Shown here one piece after another: positions 1 through 13,050 of a stretch of DNA of 64,000 nt. The position numbers and the translations under genes are program-made. This stretch comes from Diadema setosum (taxonomy: Eukaryota; Echinodermata; Echinoidea; Diadematoida; Diadematidae): positions 16,465,190 through 16,529,189 of the forward strand of contig NC_092686.1 of the NCBI RefSeq assembly GCF_964275005.1, in the 5' to 3' direction. The notes under the pieces are model-generated. The model saw only the letters and a program-made list of their open reading frames with translations. It did no database searches and was not told where the DNA came from. Within the stretch, counting starts at the first letter, position 1; each line of letters starts with the position of its first letter.

Positions 1-566
1 AAAACAGTCCAAATATCACAATGATGAAGAATCCTTTCTAGTGTCTCTACATTTAATAGCCTCTTGCTGCACATTGAGCACACATTCTGTACATGTAAGC
101 ACACCTGAAATATGACACCGCTTGAATTCCCTCATATGTTGGCCCCATTTCCTAATAATAAAAAGATCTTTAAAAATGTTTAAAAATAAATAATGGTGAT
201 CTGGATCACCACCAAAATTTAATCATCTGTTCCTTGTGTCATCACCTTTTCCTGAAAATTTCATCTAAATTCATTTATAACCTTATTATAATCATAATTT
301 CCTATGGAAACGGACAATAAACAGATAGACCAACTCTCTGGCAAAGTACAATCACGGGCTATGATTTTCTTTAAAAATAGATCACACTTGAATACTTATC
401 AATGCCACATGATTTTATGGAACTCATCAACCAGTGCATTATACAGCCATGTCTGAGATGAGGTCTGATTGCGCAACAAAATTTCAGTTCATGTCATCGA
501 TGTCAAAATTGATATTATAAAAAGCTCTAAGCCAGATGATGGTCGGGTCGCAATGGTCGAGGCTTT
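1..566 (-). other. HSD17B10 3' flank, probable 3' UTR
   Basis: AT-rich sequence downstream of the HSD17B10 stop. No further coding or clear repeat was seen, and I could not place a canonical AATAAA signal on the minus strand. Confidence 0.5.
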
Positions 567-757
567 TCATGGCTGCATTCGGAGGGCTCCATCAATGCGT
601 ATGACCTCTCCATTCATCATTGGGTTTTGGATGATTGATAGAACCATGTGAGCATATTCATCGGGAGCCCCAAGTCTGCTTGGGAAAGGAACCGTGCGGG
701 CAAGGAAGGCCCTAACTTTCTCTGGTAAAGAGGCCAAGAGAGGTGTGTCGAAAAGAC
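567..757 (-). CDS. HSD17B10: HSD17B10 coding exon 4 (last)
   Basis: Residues 198-260 and the TGA stop. It starts after a TTTTTTTGCAG acceptor in the phase left by exon 3 and reads [15 protein letters not shown], then [12 protein letters not shown], ending in RMQP as the family does. It lies more than 15 kb from exon 3 because of the inserted elements. Confidence 0.95.
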
Positions 758-3700
758 CTGCAAAAAAATAATGATAGATAAATTTACAAGTGTTAAATGT
801 GATTAAAAGTGACTTGATGTGTACTATTATTATTCACTCCTACAAGTTAGGCAAAGATTTTCTTTGTTTTATGTCGGCAAAAAGCAGCTTACAACAGCCA
901 TAATTATCTATAGCACACAATGATCCTTGATGACATGATGTTGAAAAGTGTGATATGAAATGATGATAAAACAAAAGATAGAATTGATCAAATGTGTTTA
1001 CAACTACTAGGTTGCCAAAAATAGAGCAGAATAATTCATGTTGCAGTTTGGCTTAAGGTATCCACGAACTCATGAGCAAATGTTTCAGGTTTTCTTTTTT
1101 CCAGGAATAGAATTTTCACTTTTCATAATTGTCATTGTATGTTAATAAACTCTAAAACATCTGAAACATTGCTGATCATGATTCAATGGCAATATTTTCT
1201 ACTGAACCATTCCTTAAGTAAAGCAAGATGATGCGAAATGTATTTCCCATGATTCATTTTAATGACTGAGACATAGATTTGTCTATTTCCATGTACTAGC
1301 AAGAGCATTTCAGTGGAAGCTATGTGCGGTGAAAGCAAAGTTGATTTCCTACAAGACGTGGAAAGTAGGAGTAAAATAGCATACTGTGCAATTGTTAACA
1401 ATCCCAATTAATCGTGCTTTAAATAAAATTGGGACAGAGGGAGAGAGAAAGAAATAGGAATTCTAGCACAGCCAAATGTTTTGATGACAGAAAATGGGTA
1501 AAAAATGAAGAACAAGGAAAAGTAGAAATTACACGGTGCGTAATATATGTCCCCGCCGGAAGTAGCATTTAGTAGCAAAATGTACAATATAGGTAAAAAA
1601 TCAAGGTCAAAGGTCAAAGAAGTCAAAGGTCAAAATTCTGTGTAGAAGTTTTGAAGCCCTCACCTAGTGCCATCACATAAAGCAAACAGAATCGAAATCG
1701 GGTTACAAATGGCGAAGGAGTAGCATTTTGTAGCCAATGTACAATATACAGTCAACTTCGGATACCTCGACGTCGGATAAGCCGAATATCACTTACCTCG
1801 GGGGCAAAATGAAAGTCCCGATTGTTCCTATGGAGTTTCCGTGTATTAAAATTCGCGCAGCTCGAAGAAATAACTCGAAGTTCGGTTACCTCGAAGTGAA
1901 ATCTACTGTCCCGATCTTAATTAACTTATTGTTTTTTCCCAGCATGTAGCTCGAATCGAATTGCAACATCACTCAGCATCTCCGATTAAGCGCGTGTGGA
2001 CAGCGAAGAAGACATGTCACAAATCTTTTCACACTCGACTGTAAATTCCCGACCAGAACAATCGCGCGCCCAAAGAAATACCCGGTACACAGCTGACAAG
2101 AAAAATCCCCAACACCTACCTACACGGTATGCACATAGCACCCTTGCCAATGGAGTGCTTACGATAGCACTACGCTCTGCCCATCATCTTCTTTTCTTTA
2201 ACCACTGTGTTTTAATTCTTGATCATGATAGTCATACCGCGCGCGTAGATTTCTAAACCGTCGTGGCGCACCTGCGTAGGTGTTGGGTGTTGACAGTTAT
2301 ATCTTTGGCATTAATCACGGTCCACTGTCCAAACATCAATCTCCTGCGTAGTGCCTTTTTTAACTTTTTTTTTTTTGCCTTTCACGAAGTATGTTTCATT
2401 TTATTCTTCCCCGAGAACGCAAGCACTGATTTTTTTTTCCAGCAATGCGATTATGAAAATATTGTGGAACATGATGTGGAAGTATAGGCCGAGCATGATA
2501 AAGAATAGAATAGACAGGGCTCCACACTAACTTTTATCGGGCCACCAGTATCACTGATCTTTATTTTTTGGTGGTGGAATTTACTCGAAATTAAAATTAG
2601 AAAATCCAATCATCTTATTTTGTGTTTTAAGATTTAGCAAATAGGCGTATAGATTATTATAAAAGTTGATGCCTAAAAATTTAGGAGGTCAAAACTTACG
2701 TTTGAAATGAAAAAGTGGGAGCGTTTGCCAACATCTGTTAGCATCCGACATTTGTTTTAGCATTGTAACAGTAAAGAACCGAAAGTTACCGTTATTCATT
2801 TCTTATTGTAAAAGCAATCATCCAACATTTATTAGTCTGTTAGCACCTTACGGAGTCGAATATTACCGTTAATCATTTTTAAATGTAAAAGCAAACAACA
2901 GACATTCATTTTAGCATCTTACGGAGCTGAATGCTATCCTTATCCATTTCCAAACGTGAAAGCAAACATCCGCTATTTGTTTCAGCATCTAACTGAGCGG
3001 ATTAATACCGTTTATCATTTCCAAATGTAAAAGCAACAATCTGTCATTTATTTTTGCATCGTACGAAGCAGAATATTACCGTGATTCATTTCAAACATAC
3101 GACATTTGTTTTATCATCGTACGGAGCCGAATTTTACTGCTGTCCACTTCCGAAAGTGAAATGAATCATCTGACAATATTATTTTATCATCGTACGGAGC
3201 CGACTGTTACTGTTTTCCATTTTTGAACGTCGAAGCTGACATCAGACGTTTATTTTACCATCAAACGTAGCTGAATACTACTGTTATTCATTTCGAAATG
3301 TAATAGCAAATATCCAATACTTTTTTTAGCATCATATGGGGCAGAATATTACTGCTATTCACTTTCAAACATGCCAAACGTAAAAGCAATCATTCGAGAT
3401 GTATTTTAGCATCTTCCGGAGCTGAATGTTATTGCCATTTACTTTTGATCGTAAAAGCAAACATCCAGCATTTATTTTATCATCGTAAGGAGTTGAATGT
3501 TATTGTTACTCATTTCCGAACGTCAAAGCAAACATCAAACATTAATTTTACCATTGAACGCAGCTGAATGTTACTGTTATTCATTTCGAAATTTAAAAGC
3601 AAACATCAGACAGTTATTTTAGCATCGTATGGAGCAGAATGTTATTGGAACTTCCGAACATAAAAGCGATCATCTGACATTTATTTCAGCATCTTCCGGA

Positions 3701-6700
3701 GCCGAATGTTATTGCTATTTCCTTTCGAAAGTATAAGGAAACATCCGACACTTATCTAACCATCGTACGAAGTTGAATATTGTTTTTCATTTCCGAACGT
3801 CAAAGCAAATATTCGACATTTATTTCAGCGTCTTCCGGAGCCGAATGTTGTCCTTAATCATTTCCGAATGCAAAATCAAATATCTGACATTAGTTTTAGC
3901 ACCATACGGTGCTGAGTCTTATCGTTTTTCATTTCCAAAAGTATGAGCAAACATCCGATATTTATTTTAGTATCTTACGGAGCCGATTGTTACCGCTATT
4001 CATTTTCAAAAGTAAAGGCAAACATCCGACTTTTTTGGTGGCGCGATAGGGCCACCAAAATCTTCATTTCTGATATTCTGATTTCAATTCCGATTTTCAT
4101 TCAATTCATTCATATAACATATGGCTATTTCCATAAAATAGGACCTCAATGTGTGACATAGGGGTCAAATTCTAGATTCATTTATTAATTCATCAAAGTA
4201 TTATTTTTTATTTCCTATATAGCTTAATTTTTGGAAAATAACAAAATTCTCACCATTTTGTACAATTCATCAAAGTGGGGCTGGTCCAAAACATGCACGC
4301 TCCTAACAGATTTCACGTGTAAGGGGGACACCAAACCCAAGGTGTTTATGTGTCAGACTGGTTTCAAGAGGTATACATTTCTAATTTTTTTTTCTGTTTT
4401 CATGTCTGTTTTTGATGCCATTTCACATTGAACAACTTTTTGTTTGGATCATTTCAATACAAAAAAAATAAAAAATCTCAACAGCTTACCCATTATACTG
4501 TAAAATTTGAAATTTTGAGACATATGGTAGAAGAAACTCTGTGGACATAACAATTCTTGCCACTCTTAAGAATAATTTAATCTCAAACACAATATATGAA
4601 GCACTGAATCTTCTTCTTAAACAATTGCATGCAAAAATACACAACAAATGTTTATTGCCCGAAAATGTCATTCTAATTTCACGCGTAAGGGGGACACCAA
4701 AAAATGGTGTCCCCCTTACATAGTGACCACAAGCTCGAAATGGTGATTACAAGTGAGTAATAAGTATCATTCATGTTTAGTTTAAACTTACACTCTACTC
4801 ATTGAGATACACTTTCAACAATAGAAACACTCTTCCTTACTCAAAGTCAGATAAAATTCCTGATTTTTATTGCCCGAAGATGTAATTCTAATTTCACGCG
4901 TAAGGGGGACACCAAAAATGGTGTCCCCCTTACATAGTGACCACAAGCCCAAAATGGTGATTACAAGTGAGTGATAAGTATCATGTTTAGTTTAAACTTA
5001 CATTCTACTCATTGAGATACACTTTCAACAATAGAAACACTCTCAAAGTCACATACAATGAGGTTCCAAACTTCTGGGAGGACACCAAATATTTAAATCT
5101 TCAAATTCTCAAAATTGTCAAATTCTTAAATTCAAATTCTTAAAAATCTCAAAAATCTAAGATCTGGGTCATTCCATGGGGTTGGGGCAAAAAGGAGACT
5201 AAACTCGCCAGGTGCACAAGATGGCAGCTACGACATGGGCATACTCTCACTTCCAGCTCCCCATGCACTCCCTTTAATGAACTCTTAAATTTACCAACAA
5301 TGTACAAACTACATAAAAATTGCCTTAACACCAAATGTTCCACATTACTCATTCTTACCAGGAACCTATGAAGTGTCTACCAAAGACGAAAGGAGGCCTC
5401 CAAGCATCACATATTGTTTTATTTTGCTCAGCCTGCAGTACTCCATAGAATTCAACACAAACTATGCATGTGCTGTTTCCACATTTGTTCAATTGAATTT
5501 ACGTACCTTTTCAGTATGATTTTGTTTGAATTCTAATTTATAGCTTCTTACGAAAAAGTTGTTATTCCTTATAGTTTCTCACTAACAAGTTGTTTTACAA
5601 GTTGTGTTGAGGCTGAAGGTTTACATTTCCCACCTGACGACAGCACGCATGCTGTTCTGTGAATGTTTACAGACCATTTAGTGAACTTTCACGGAAGATC
5701 CTGGATGTAAACTGCCTCATACTAATCAAGGAAGGGATCGAAACGAGCACGATGCCTATCTCCACAACATTAGTAGGGCACTTTAGAAATGAGGTAGATT
5801 CTTTCTGATAAGAAAATTGAACTTGTAACACTTCTCAAAGAGAAACAGTCAGGGTTGGGTTCAATTTCATTTTTCGTGTGATTAATTACTTTTTCAAATT
5901 CGATTGCAATTACTGTAATTGTGTGCAAATGAAAGGGAAAATATTTAATTCAGGAAAATCCAAAAATAATTGGAAGTAACTAAAAATGTAATTGAACCAA
6001 CCCTGGAAGTAACTTCAAAATATGGCAAATTATACATTTAAACAAATTTATTATTAGTTCAAGGCAAAGTGCTGGTCGTGGGGCAACTGTTCTTGCCACA
6101 ATTACATAGTGACCACAAGCCCAAAATGGTGATTACAAGTGAGTGATAAGTATCATGTTTAGTTTAAACTTACATTCTACTCATTGAGATACACTTTCAA
6201 CAATAGAAACACTCTCAAAGTCACCTACAATGAGGTTCCAAACTTCTGGGAGGACACCAAATATTTAAATCTTCAAATTCTCAAAATTGTCAAATTCTTA
6301 AATTCAAATTCTTAAAAATCTCAAAAATCTAAGATCTGGGTCATTCCATGGGGTTGGGGCAAAAAGGAGACTAAACTCGCCAGGTGCACAAGATGGCAGC
6401 TACGACATGGGCATACTCTCACTTCCAGCTCCCCATGCACTCCCTTTAATGAACTCTTAAATTTACCAACAATGTACAAACTACATAAAAATTGCCTTAA
6501 CACCAAATGTTCCACATTACTCATTCTTACCAGGAACCTATGAAGTGTCTACCAAAGACGAAAGGAGGCCTCCAAGCATCACATAATGTTTTATTTTGCT
6601 CAGCCTGCAGTACTCCATAGAATTCAACACAAACTATGCATGTGCTGTTTCCACATTTGTTCAATTGAATTTACATACATTTTCAGTATGATTTTGTTTG

Positions 6701-9700
6701 AATTCTAATTTATAGCTTCTTACGAAAAAGTTGTTATTCCTTATAGTTTCTCACTAACAAGTTGTTTTACAAGTTGTGTTGAGGCTGAAGGTTTACATTT
6801 CCCACCTGACGACAGCACGCATGCTGTTCTGTGAATGTTTACAGACCATTTAGTGAACTTTCACGGAAGATCCTGGATGTAAACTGCCTCATACTAATCA
6901 AGGAAGGGATCGAAACGAGCACGATGCCTATCTCCACAACATTAGTAGGGCACTTTAGAAATGAGGTAGATTCTTTCTGATAAGAAAATTGAACTTGTAA
7001 CACTTCTCAAAGAGAAACAGTCAGGGTTGGGTTCAATTTCATTTTTCGTGTGATTAATTACTTTTTCAAATTTGATTGCAATTACTGTAATTGTGTGCAA
7101 ATGAAAGGGAAAATATTTAATTCAGGAAAATCCAAAAATAATTGGAAGTAACTAAAAATGTAATTGAACCAACCCTGGAAGTAACTTCAAAATATGGCAA
7201 ATTATACATTTAAACAAGTTTATTATTAGTTCAAGGCAAAGTGCTGGTCGTGGGGCAACTGTTCTTGCCACAATTTAAAGGTACTGGGTAAGAGTGATTC
7301 TACCCTCCCAAACTCTTACCCAGTACCTTTGATTCACAATTATGAGACACTTATGCAGTGGAACCTTGTTAACATAACTTGTAAAAGCAAGGGGAGGGGG
7401 ACCTTGTAATGGCCAGGCCACACTGAGCTGCCGCGACGTGACCCAACGCAGCTGGACGGTTTGCCTGTCTGACGCAACGGCAGACAACTGCGAGAGAACA
7501 TGTTCTATCGTCTGCACCGAGGTCCAACGCGACAAAACTGCATTGCAACGAGGGAAAACTGCCATGTCACACTGAAACAATGGCATGGAAACGTCCAGTT
7601 GCATTGCGTCGCATGAAACCGCTTAGTGTGGCCCGGCCTTAACATGTCATTTTCAGGTCCCTATTGCTGTTGCTTTTGCAAAATGAATGAGATGACAAAC
7701 TCTGACGCCACACCAATTGAAACCTGAGGCCTACACGTTTATTGCTGAGGTTGCAACCATTCTACCTACAGTCCAGTATGTAAGCAAAAAGTATCAACAG
7801 TCACTGCTCCTGGAAATAAAAATTCTGTGCAGTGTATGCTTGCTCGATATGAGCGTGTTATGGCAGATGGTCTAGCAGCCTGCAAATGCAAGAAATAAAA
7901 TGTTGGAAGAATTTGTTCTTCTCAGTATAGTACAGTGCACCACTTGTCCAATTTACTCCAGTCCATATTTTCCTGATAAGGTTGACAGCACTGTTTGATC
8001 AAATTCATACAAAAATTTTCTGCCAACAGGATGCATAACTGGTACTGGCAGCTTTCCCACTATGTCTGACTTCGGATGAGCAGCCTCTGGCTCCGGCGAG
8101 AAGCTGTATAAACCGTCGGTTGTACGTTTCAGGAATTTGACTTGTACGACATCACCTCTAACAGCAGTTATCTGTAAAAATCAAGCACAAAATCAAGTAC
8201 AATGTAAATTATACAGGTAAGAAATGCAATACAGAGGAACCTCTTTGCAACGAGGTCCTTGGACCATGAAAATTACCTTGTTATATAGGTTTCTCATTAC
8301 ATCAGGGTAAAAAGCAAAAAACAAAGAAGAGCTGGGACCAACAAAATTACCTTGTTATAAGAGGGATTTGTTATATCCGACCTCTTTATAATGAGGTTCC
8401 ACTGTACCACTTGGTGATGTCTCAGATAACGGGTAAATCTACTGCAAAGGTACATAGTTTATCCACATGATGTGAAACACAAGTACAATGCATATGTGTA
8501 CAGCTTGGTACAGCAAGTATCAGTTTACTTTCCTCAATGCTCTGACTTTTTTTTCTTGAAATACCGAATGTTTAAAATTACAATCAGAGAAGAGTAAGAG
8601 AATACCCACAAACCAAGCCAGCAAACTTACCAATGCCATGTAAACCAATCCTTTGGTACTATCCGTCTTCTTGCCACATACTTCAAAACGCACTGCAACA
8701 TAGGTATTAACTTTGTACCTGTAATGCATAAAGAAAAAAAAAAGAGAATATCCCAAGATTAATATTGCAAATGAATTTATTAAGATCTCATGATAGAAGA
8801 CATGAAATAAATATTTTAAATGGGACATTTCTGAAATATCCAGATCAATAAATGTTAGTGTTGATGAAGAGCTTTAAATTTCAAGATGAATATTATTGTA
8901 CAGCACATTCAACAAATATCCATTTCTTGTTTTTACCTGTTGTGATAAACATAGATACTTTCATACGCCTTCAGGCCAAATATTTCCCAACATGATAAAT
9001 GTTTTACCTCTCACTATCATCAGAGCTCTGTGGTTCTGTCATGTTCATAGTATCAGGGGGATCATCTCTATGTGCTGTGGCAGGCGTACCGGCACCATGT
9101 AAGACAACAGCTGTGGGGGGTTCTAGTGTTTCTGTGACATCATCTGGGACAACAGCTGTGAGAACGTCACTGGTTGGGTCAGCTGGGGCTGCAGTGGTAT
9201 TTGCTCTCAGTCTCATACCTGTGAGGGATGACATTACATGGGTTTGTAGTGAATGACATGTTGCTTATAAAATATGAGATAGCTGTAGGTGTTCTTTAAA
9301 CTCCCAAATGGAATTTTCAGGTGACAGGATCTCTTTGAGAATCTGTTCCCTAAATGTATAGATGGGATTGACATGATTTAATCTCTGCAAGAGTCAAATC
9401 TGAATCAAACTGCAGTAATTTCTAGCCTCAAATGAGACCATGGTCAGGGTGATTTAAGTAATCATCATGCAAATATCTTCATGAAACATTCTAGGCCCAT
9501 ATGCTGAAACTTACAAAAAAAATGTGACATATAGATAAAACAATTGTAGATACTGTATACTGGGATTCATTATGCAACCTAGGAAAACATGACAATCTCA
9601 TCTGCTAATAACATTTTTAGTGATGTAGATGTATATATTTTTTTAAAGTTTCAGAATACTGGCCCTGACCCCTACCTTGCTTATTTGCAGCTCTCAGGTC

Positions 9701-12700
9701 CACCTTCTTCCAGTTCTCGACATAGGTATTGTTTCTGCAGTTTCCATGGCCAAGTAGACAGGTGTCACACACACAAGTTAAATTTCGAGTTGAAATTACT
9801 CCACTCTCCACGGTCTTAACACAGTGTAGCTTTCTTGAACCTTTCACCAACTTTGTAGATCTGTTTTCCCTGTCTCTATTAACCTCTGCATGTGAAACAA
9901 AGAATGATGTGCGCAGAAATTTCTTGCAACATTGGCCGCCTTCGCTTTGCTTGTCTAGATGCTTCTTGGAAAACTCATACAGCGCTTTTGCATCACTGAT
10001 TACTACCTTGCGAGTTAGAACTGCTGTTGACGCTTGAGATTTCACGACCGCACCCTCTCCATCGCTCGGGCCTTTACCATGTCTGCTGCCGAAGTAGTTG
10101 TGGATGACTGGGAAGCCAAAATCTTCTGTGAAGTAACTCACATCTGAGAAAGGTCCTTTCGATTTGTACTGGCTAGCACAACCATCGGAGTATCTGTACA
10201 TAACTTTGATATTCAGCCCTCTCTTTTCTGCTAGGTGTTTACAGACTTTTGCTTGCATGGCATGCACTAAATGATAATCATGCCGAAGGTCATCACTGAT
10301 TACAATGCAAGATTCTTGCACAACTTCACGGCAAGTCTCGCACCTGTAGTAGTTCACCATTGGGTGCAAAGTAGCTGAATTTTGGGCATAGTATGCAGTT
10401 TGCACTTCTCTCTGGAAACCGCATTTGTAATTTTCTGAGAAATCTACAATGCTCAGCACTGCTCCTTCTGGTAGGTTTGTCTTCAGTTTTGAGAACTGCT
10501 GTTGCTGCCAGTCTTTATTGAACAGATGTACAGCAATGTCATTGGCTTCATCCTTAAGCTGCTTTATGAGATCAGCTACAGTGCCCTTCTCGGTGACAAG
10601 CGAACGCTTCTTCACTTCTTTTGTCTTGTTTGATTTGGTGTGACAGGTATGGTTGACCATTTTCCAAACTTTCCATTCAACTTCCTCATGTGGCTCTTTG
10701 TCATGAAATATATCGTCCAGTTTGTGGATACCACAGTTGCCACACTTTCTTTCCAAACAGGTTGGCCTATGAAATGCTGATGCACTTGGCTTTGGACAGA
10801 GAGTTGCATTAGCAACGTCATACACTGTTCTCAATTTCACGTTGGCTAGTACCTCCAATTTTAGTTGCAGATTTTCGCAGTATTCGCAAAGACAGCCATG
10901 ATATTTTGCCTGTCTCTTGGTGCTTACATGTTTAGGTCTGAGTGCATAGAAACTGGAAGAGCACACTTGTTGATCTGGATAGGTCTTGTTGTATTGTTCA
11001 TGTAAAATGGCAATGGAGGTATCAATAATGCGTCTAGGCTTTCTGGTTTTTTTGCTTACAAGTCGCTTGTCTGGCATTTCTGACGAGTTAACTTCATAAA
11101 ACTCATGAACCTGCTTTACGGTTTCCAAGTTGACCTTTGGCCTTCCTTGCTTTGACAATTTCTTGTTTATCAATTTCTTGTTTACACCAAACCGCTTACA
11201 GGCCTGTCTTTGCAGACGGTATTTTTTCATGAGGTGAAGCGTCGATGCTAGAATTTTCCGACTTTTCTTTTCTTCTTTGAGCCTTGATGACAGTCCTTTA
11301 GTGACTACCTCTTCAAGATTAGGCTGTCTCCTCGCTGTTTTGGTAAGTTTTACACCTGCTCCTGTAAAGGCTGCTTGTTTTGTAGGAGAAGCTTTGTTAA
11401 GAATGTCAACAACAGTACCAACAAAGTGTGATGTCTTGCTGGGTAAAGCATGTAATGCCCTTTTCAAGCTCTGTCGTCTAGCTGGGTTTGATCGTACATC
11501 GTTCCCTTCAGCATCTTTAAATTCTTTCATTTGGCGTTTTCTTGCCTCTATGTCTCCATCTCTTTCATGCAGTTGGAGTTGCCTTTCTCTCTCTCTTATC
11601 TCCGCTTCCATTGCCCTAAGGTGCTCCTCGTCAGCTTTTAATTTCTTTTCTCTTTCCTGTAAGATGACATCTTTTTCACATTGCCGCTTCTGTGCGTATA
11701 ATTCTCTTCTCCTCGCTTTAACTGCTTCATGTCTTTCGACTGAGTATGCTTCACGCTGCTTCCGTTTTTTGTTTCTTTCATACTCTTTTTTTTTATCAGC
11801 TTGTTTCCTCGTCACAGGAATGTGTGGCTTGTTCTTGTTCTCTTCCCTTTCTTTTTTCTTTTTCTCAGCAAATCTTCGCTGGCGGATTCTACTTTTCTCA
11901 TTGTACTTCTTCTTTTTCTCTAGCCACTCTTCAGCTTCTTCTCTTTCCTCTGATTTGAGGTTTCTTTTTCTTAAAGTCTTTTCGGCCAATGCCATGTTTA
12001 GGCGGTACATCTGGCTGTACAACTTTCCACTTTGTTGCACTTTTTGGTATTTTTGGGGGTCATTTTGCTTCAGTTTATGTCTCCAACTTGTACTGGCACT
12101 TCTACTTTTTCTCTTTGTCTGACTGGCCCCACTTGATTGACCACTATCCTCTCGATTTTGGCATCGAATGCGGAGAGCAAAGGGCAGTTTGATTTTTTTT
12201 TTAGTTTCTTTCACTTTGCTTTTGCACGGTGACCTTTTGCCTTTGCGTGGTGACCTTTTTGCTTCGCCTCTGCAGGCCACCCCTCTCTCTTTGAATTGGC
12301 GAGCCATCTTCAATAGTGAACCCTGTTAAATGAAAAAGAATTGACTTCATAAATCGTAATATGGTTTAAAGCATAATTTTAAAAAATATCAGGTGTGAAA
12401 CAGAAATTTCAAAAAAGAGGAAACACTTGTCTGAGGGAGCGGAAAAAAAAAAAAAAAAAATCCCAGACTCAAAATCCGCGGAGAAATCTCATCCCTGTAA
12501 ATACGGTAAGTGAATAGTTAAATAAAAATGAAGTATAAAGGGATTGGTAGTGGTTATGATTTCATATTAAATTTGTTTAAGTGTTAATGAAGTGTTCTAG
12601 AAATAACCCTAAACTTTTGGTATCATAACATAATTTCAGCTATATATGTTTCCAGACAAAAATGTTCAAGTGTTTATAAAGAAAAGTGTTCAGTACATTT

Positions 12701-13014
12701 TCAGTGTCTGTAAAATTTATCAAAAGTGCTGGCAAATTCTGGAAAATTAAGCTCAAAAAATCAAGGGGGATAACCCCCTCCCATGAGGGGGTGGGCATTG
12801 GCGGCGGAAGCAAAAAAATTTAGGGGGGGACGCGGCGGAAAAAAATTTGACAAGCAAAAAAAAAAGGTTATCAACCAAAATTAAGAGGGGGATCCAGGAA
12901 AAAAAAATTGCCCCCGATTGTTGTCTGTTGGGGGTTTCAATAAAAAAATTTTTATCACCCAAAAAAATTTTTATCACCCAAAAAAATTTGGGGGGGACGC
13001 AACCCCCCCCCCCA

Positions 13015-13050
<36 letters not shown>

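Larger units (their letters stand above)
4930..7273. repeat. 1,172 bp tandem duplication (two near-identical copies)
   Basis: 4930-6101 and 6102-7273 align base for base with an offset of 1,172. By eye I see fewer than ten differences, about 99 percent identity. The unit starts TTACATAGTGACC, immediately after the hairpin at 4901-4932, and ends CTTGCCACAA. No coding capacity is supported. Confidence 0.9.

Noticed and set aside
5149..5352. Identical 67-codon minus-strand frames here and at 6321-6524
   Set aside because: Identity is explained by the 1,172 bp tandem duplication; no domain or coding signature.
11277..12122. 281-codon plus-strand frame rich in Leu/Ser/Phe
   Set aside because: Antisense shadow of the Lys/Glu-rich coiled coil of the 1,049 aa gene.
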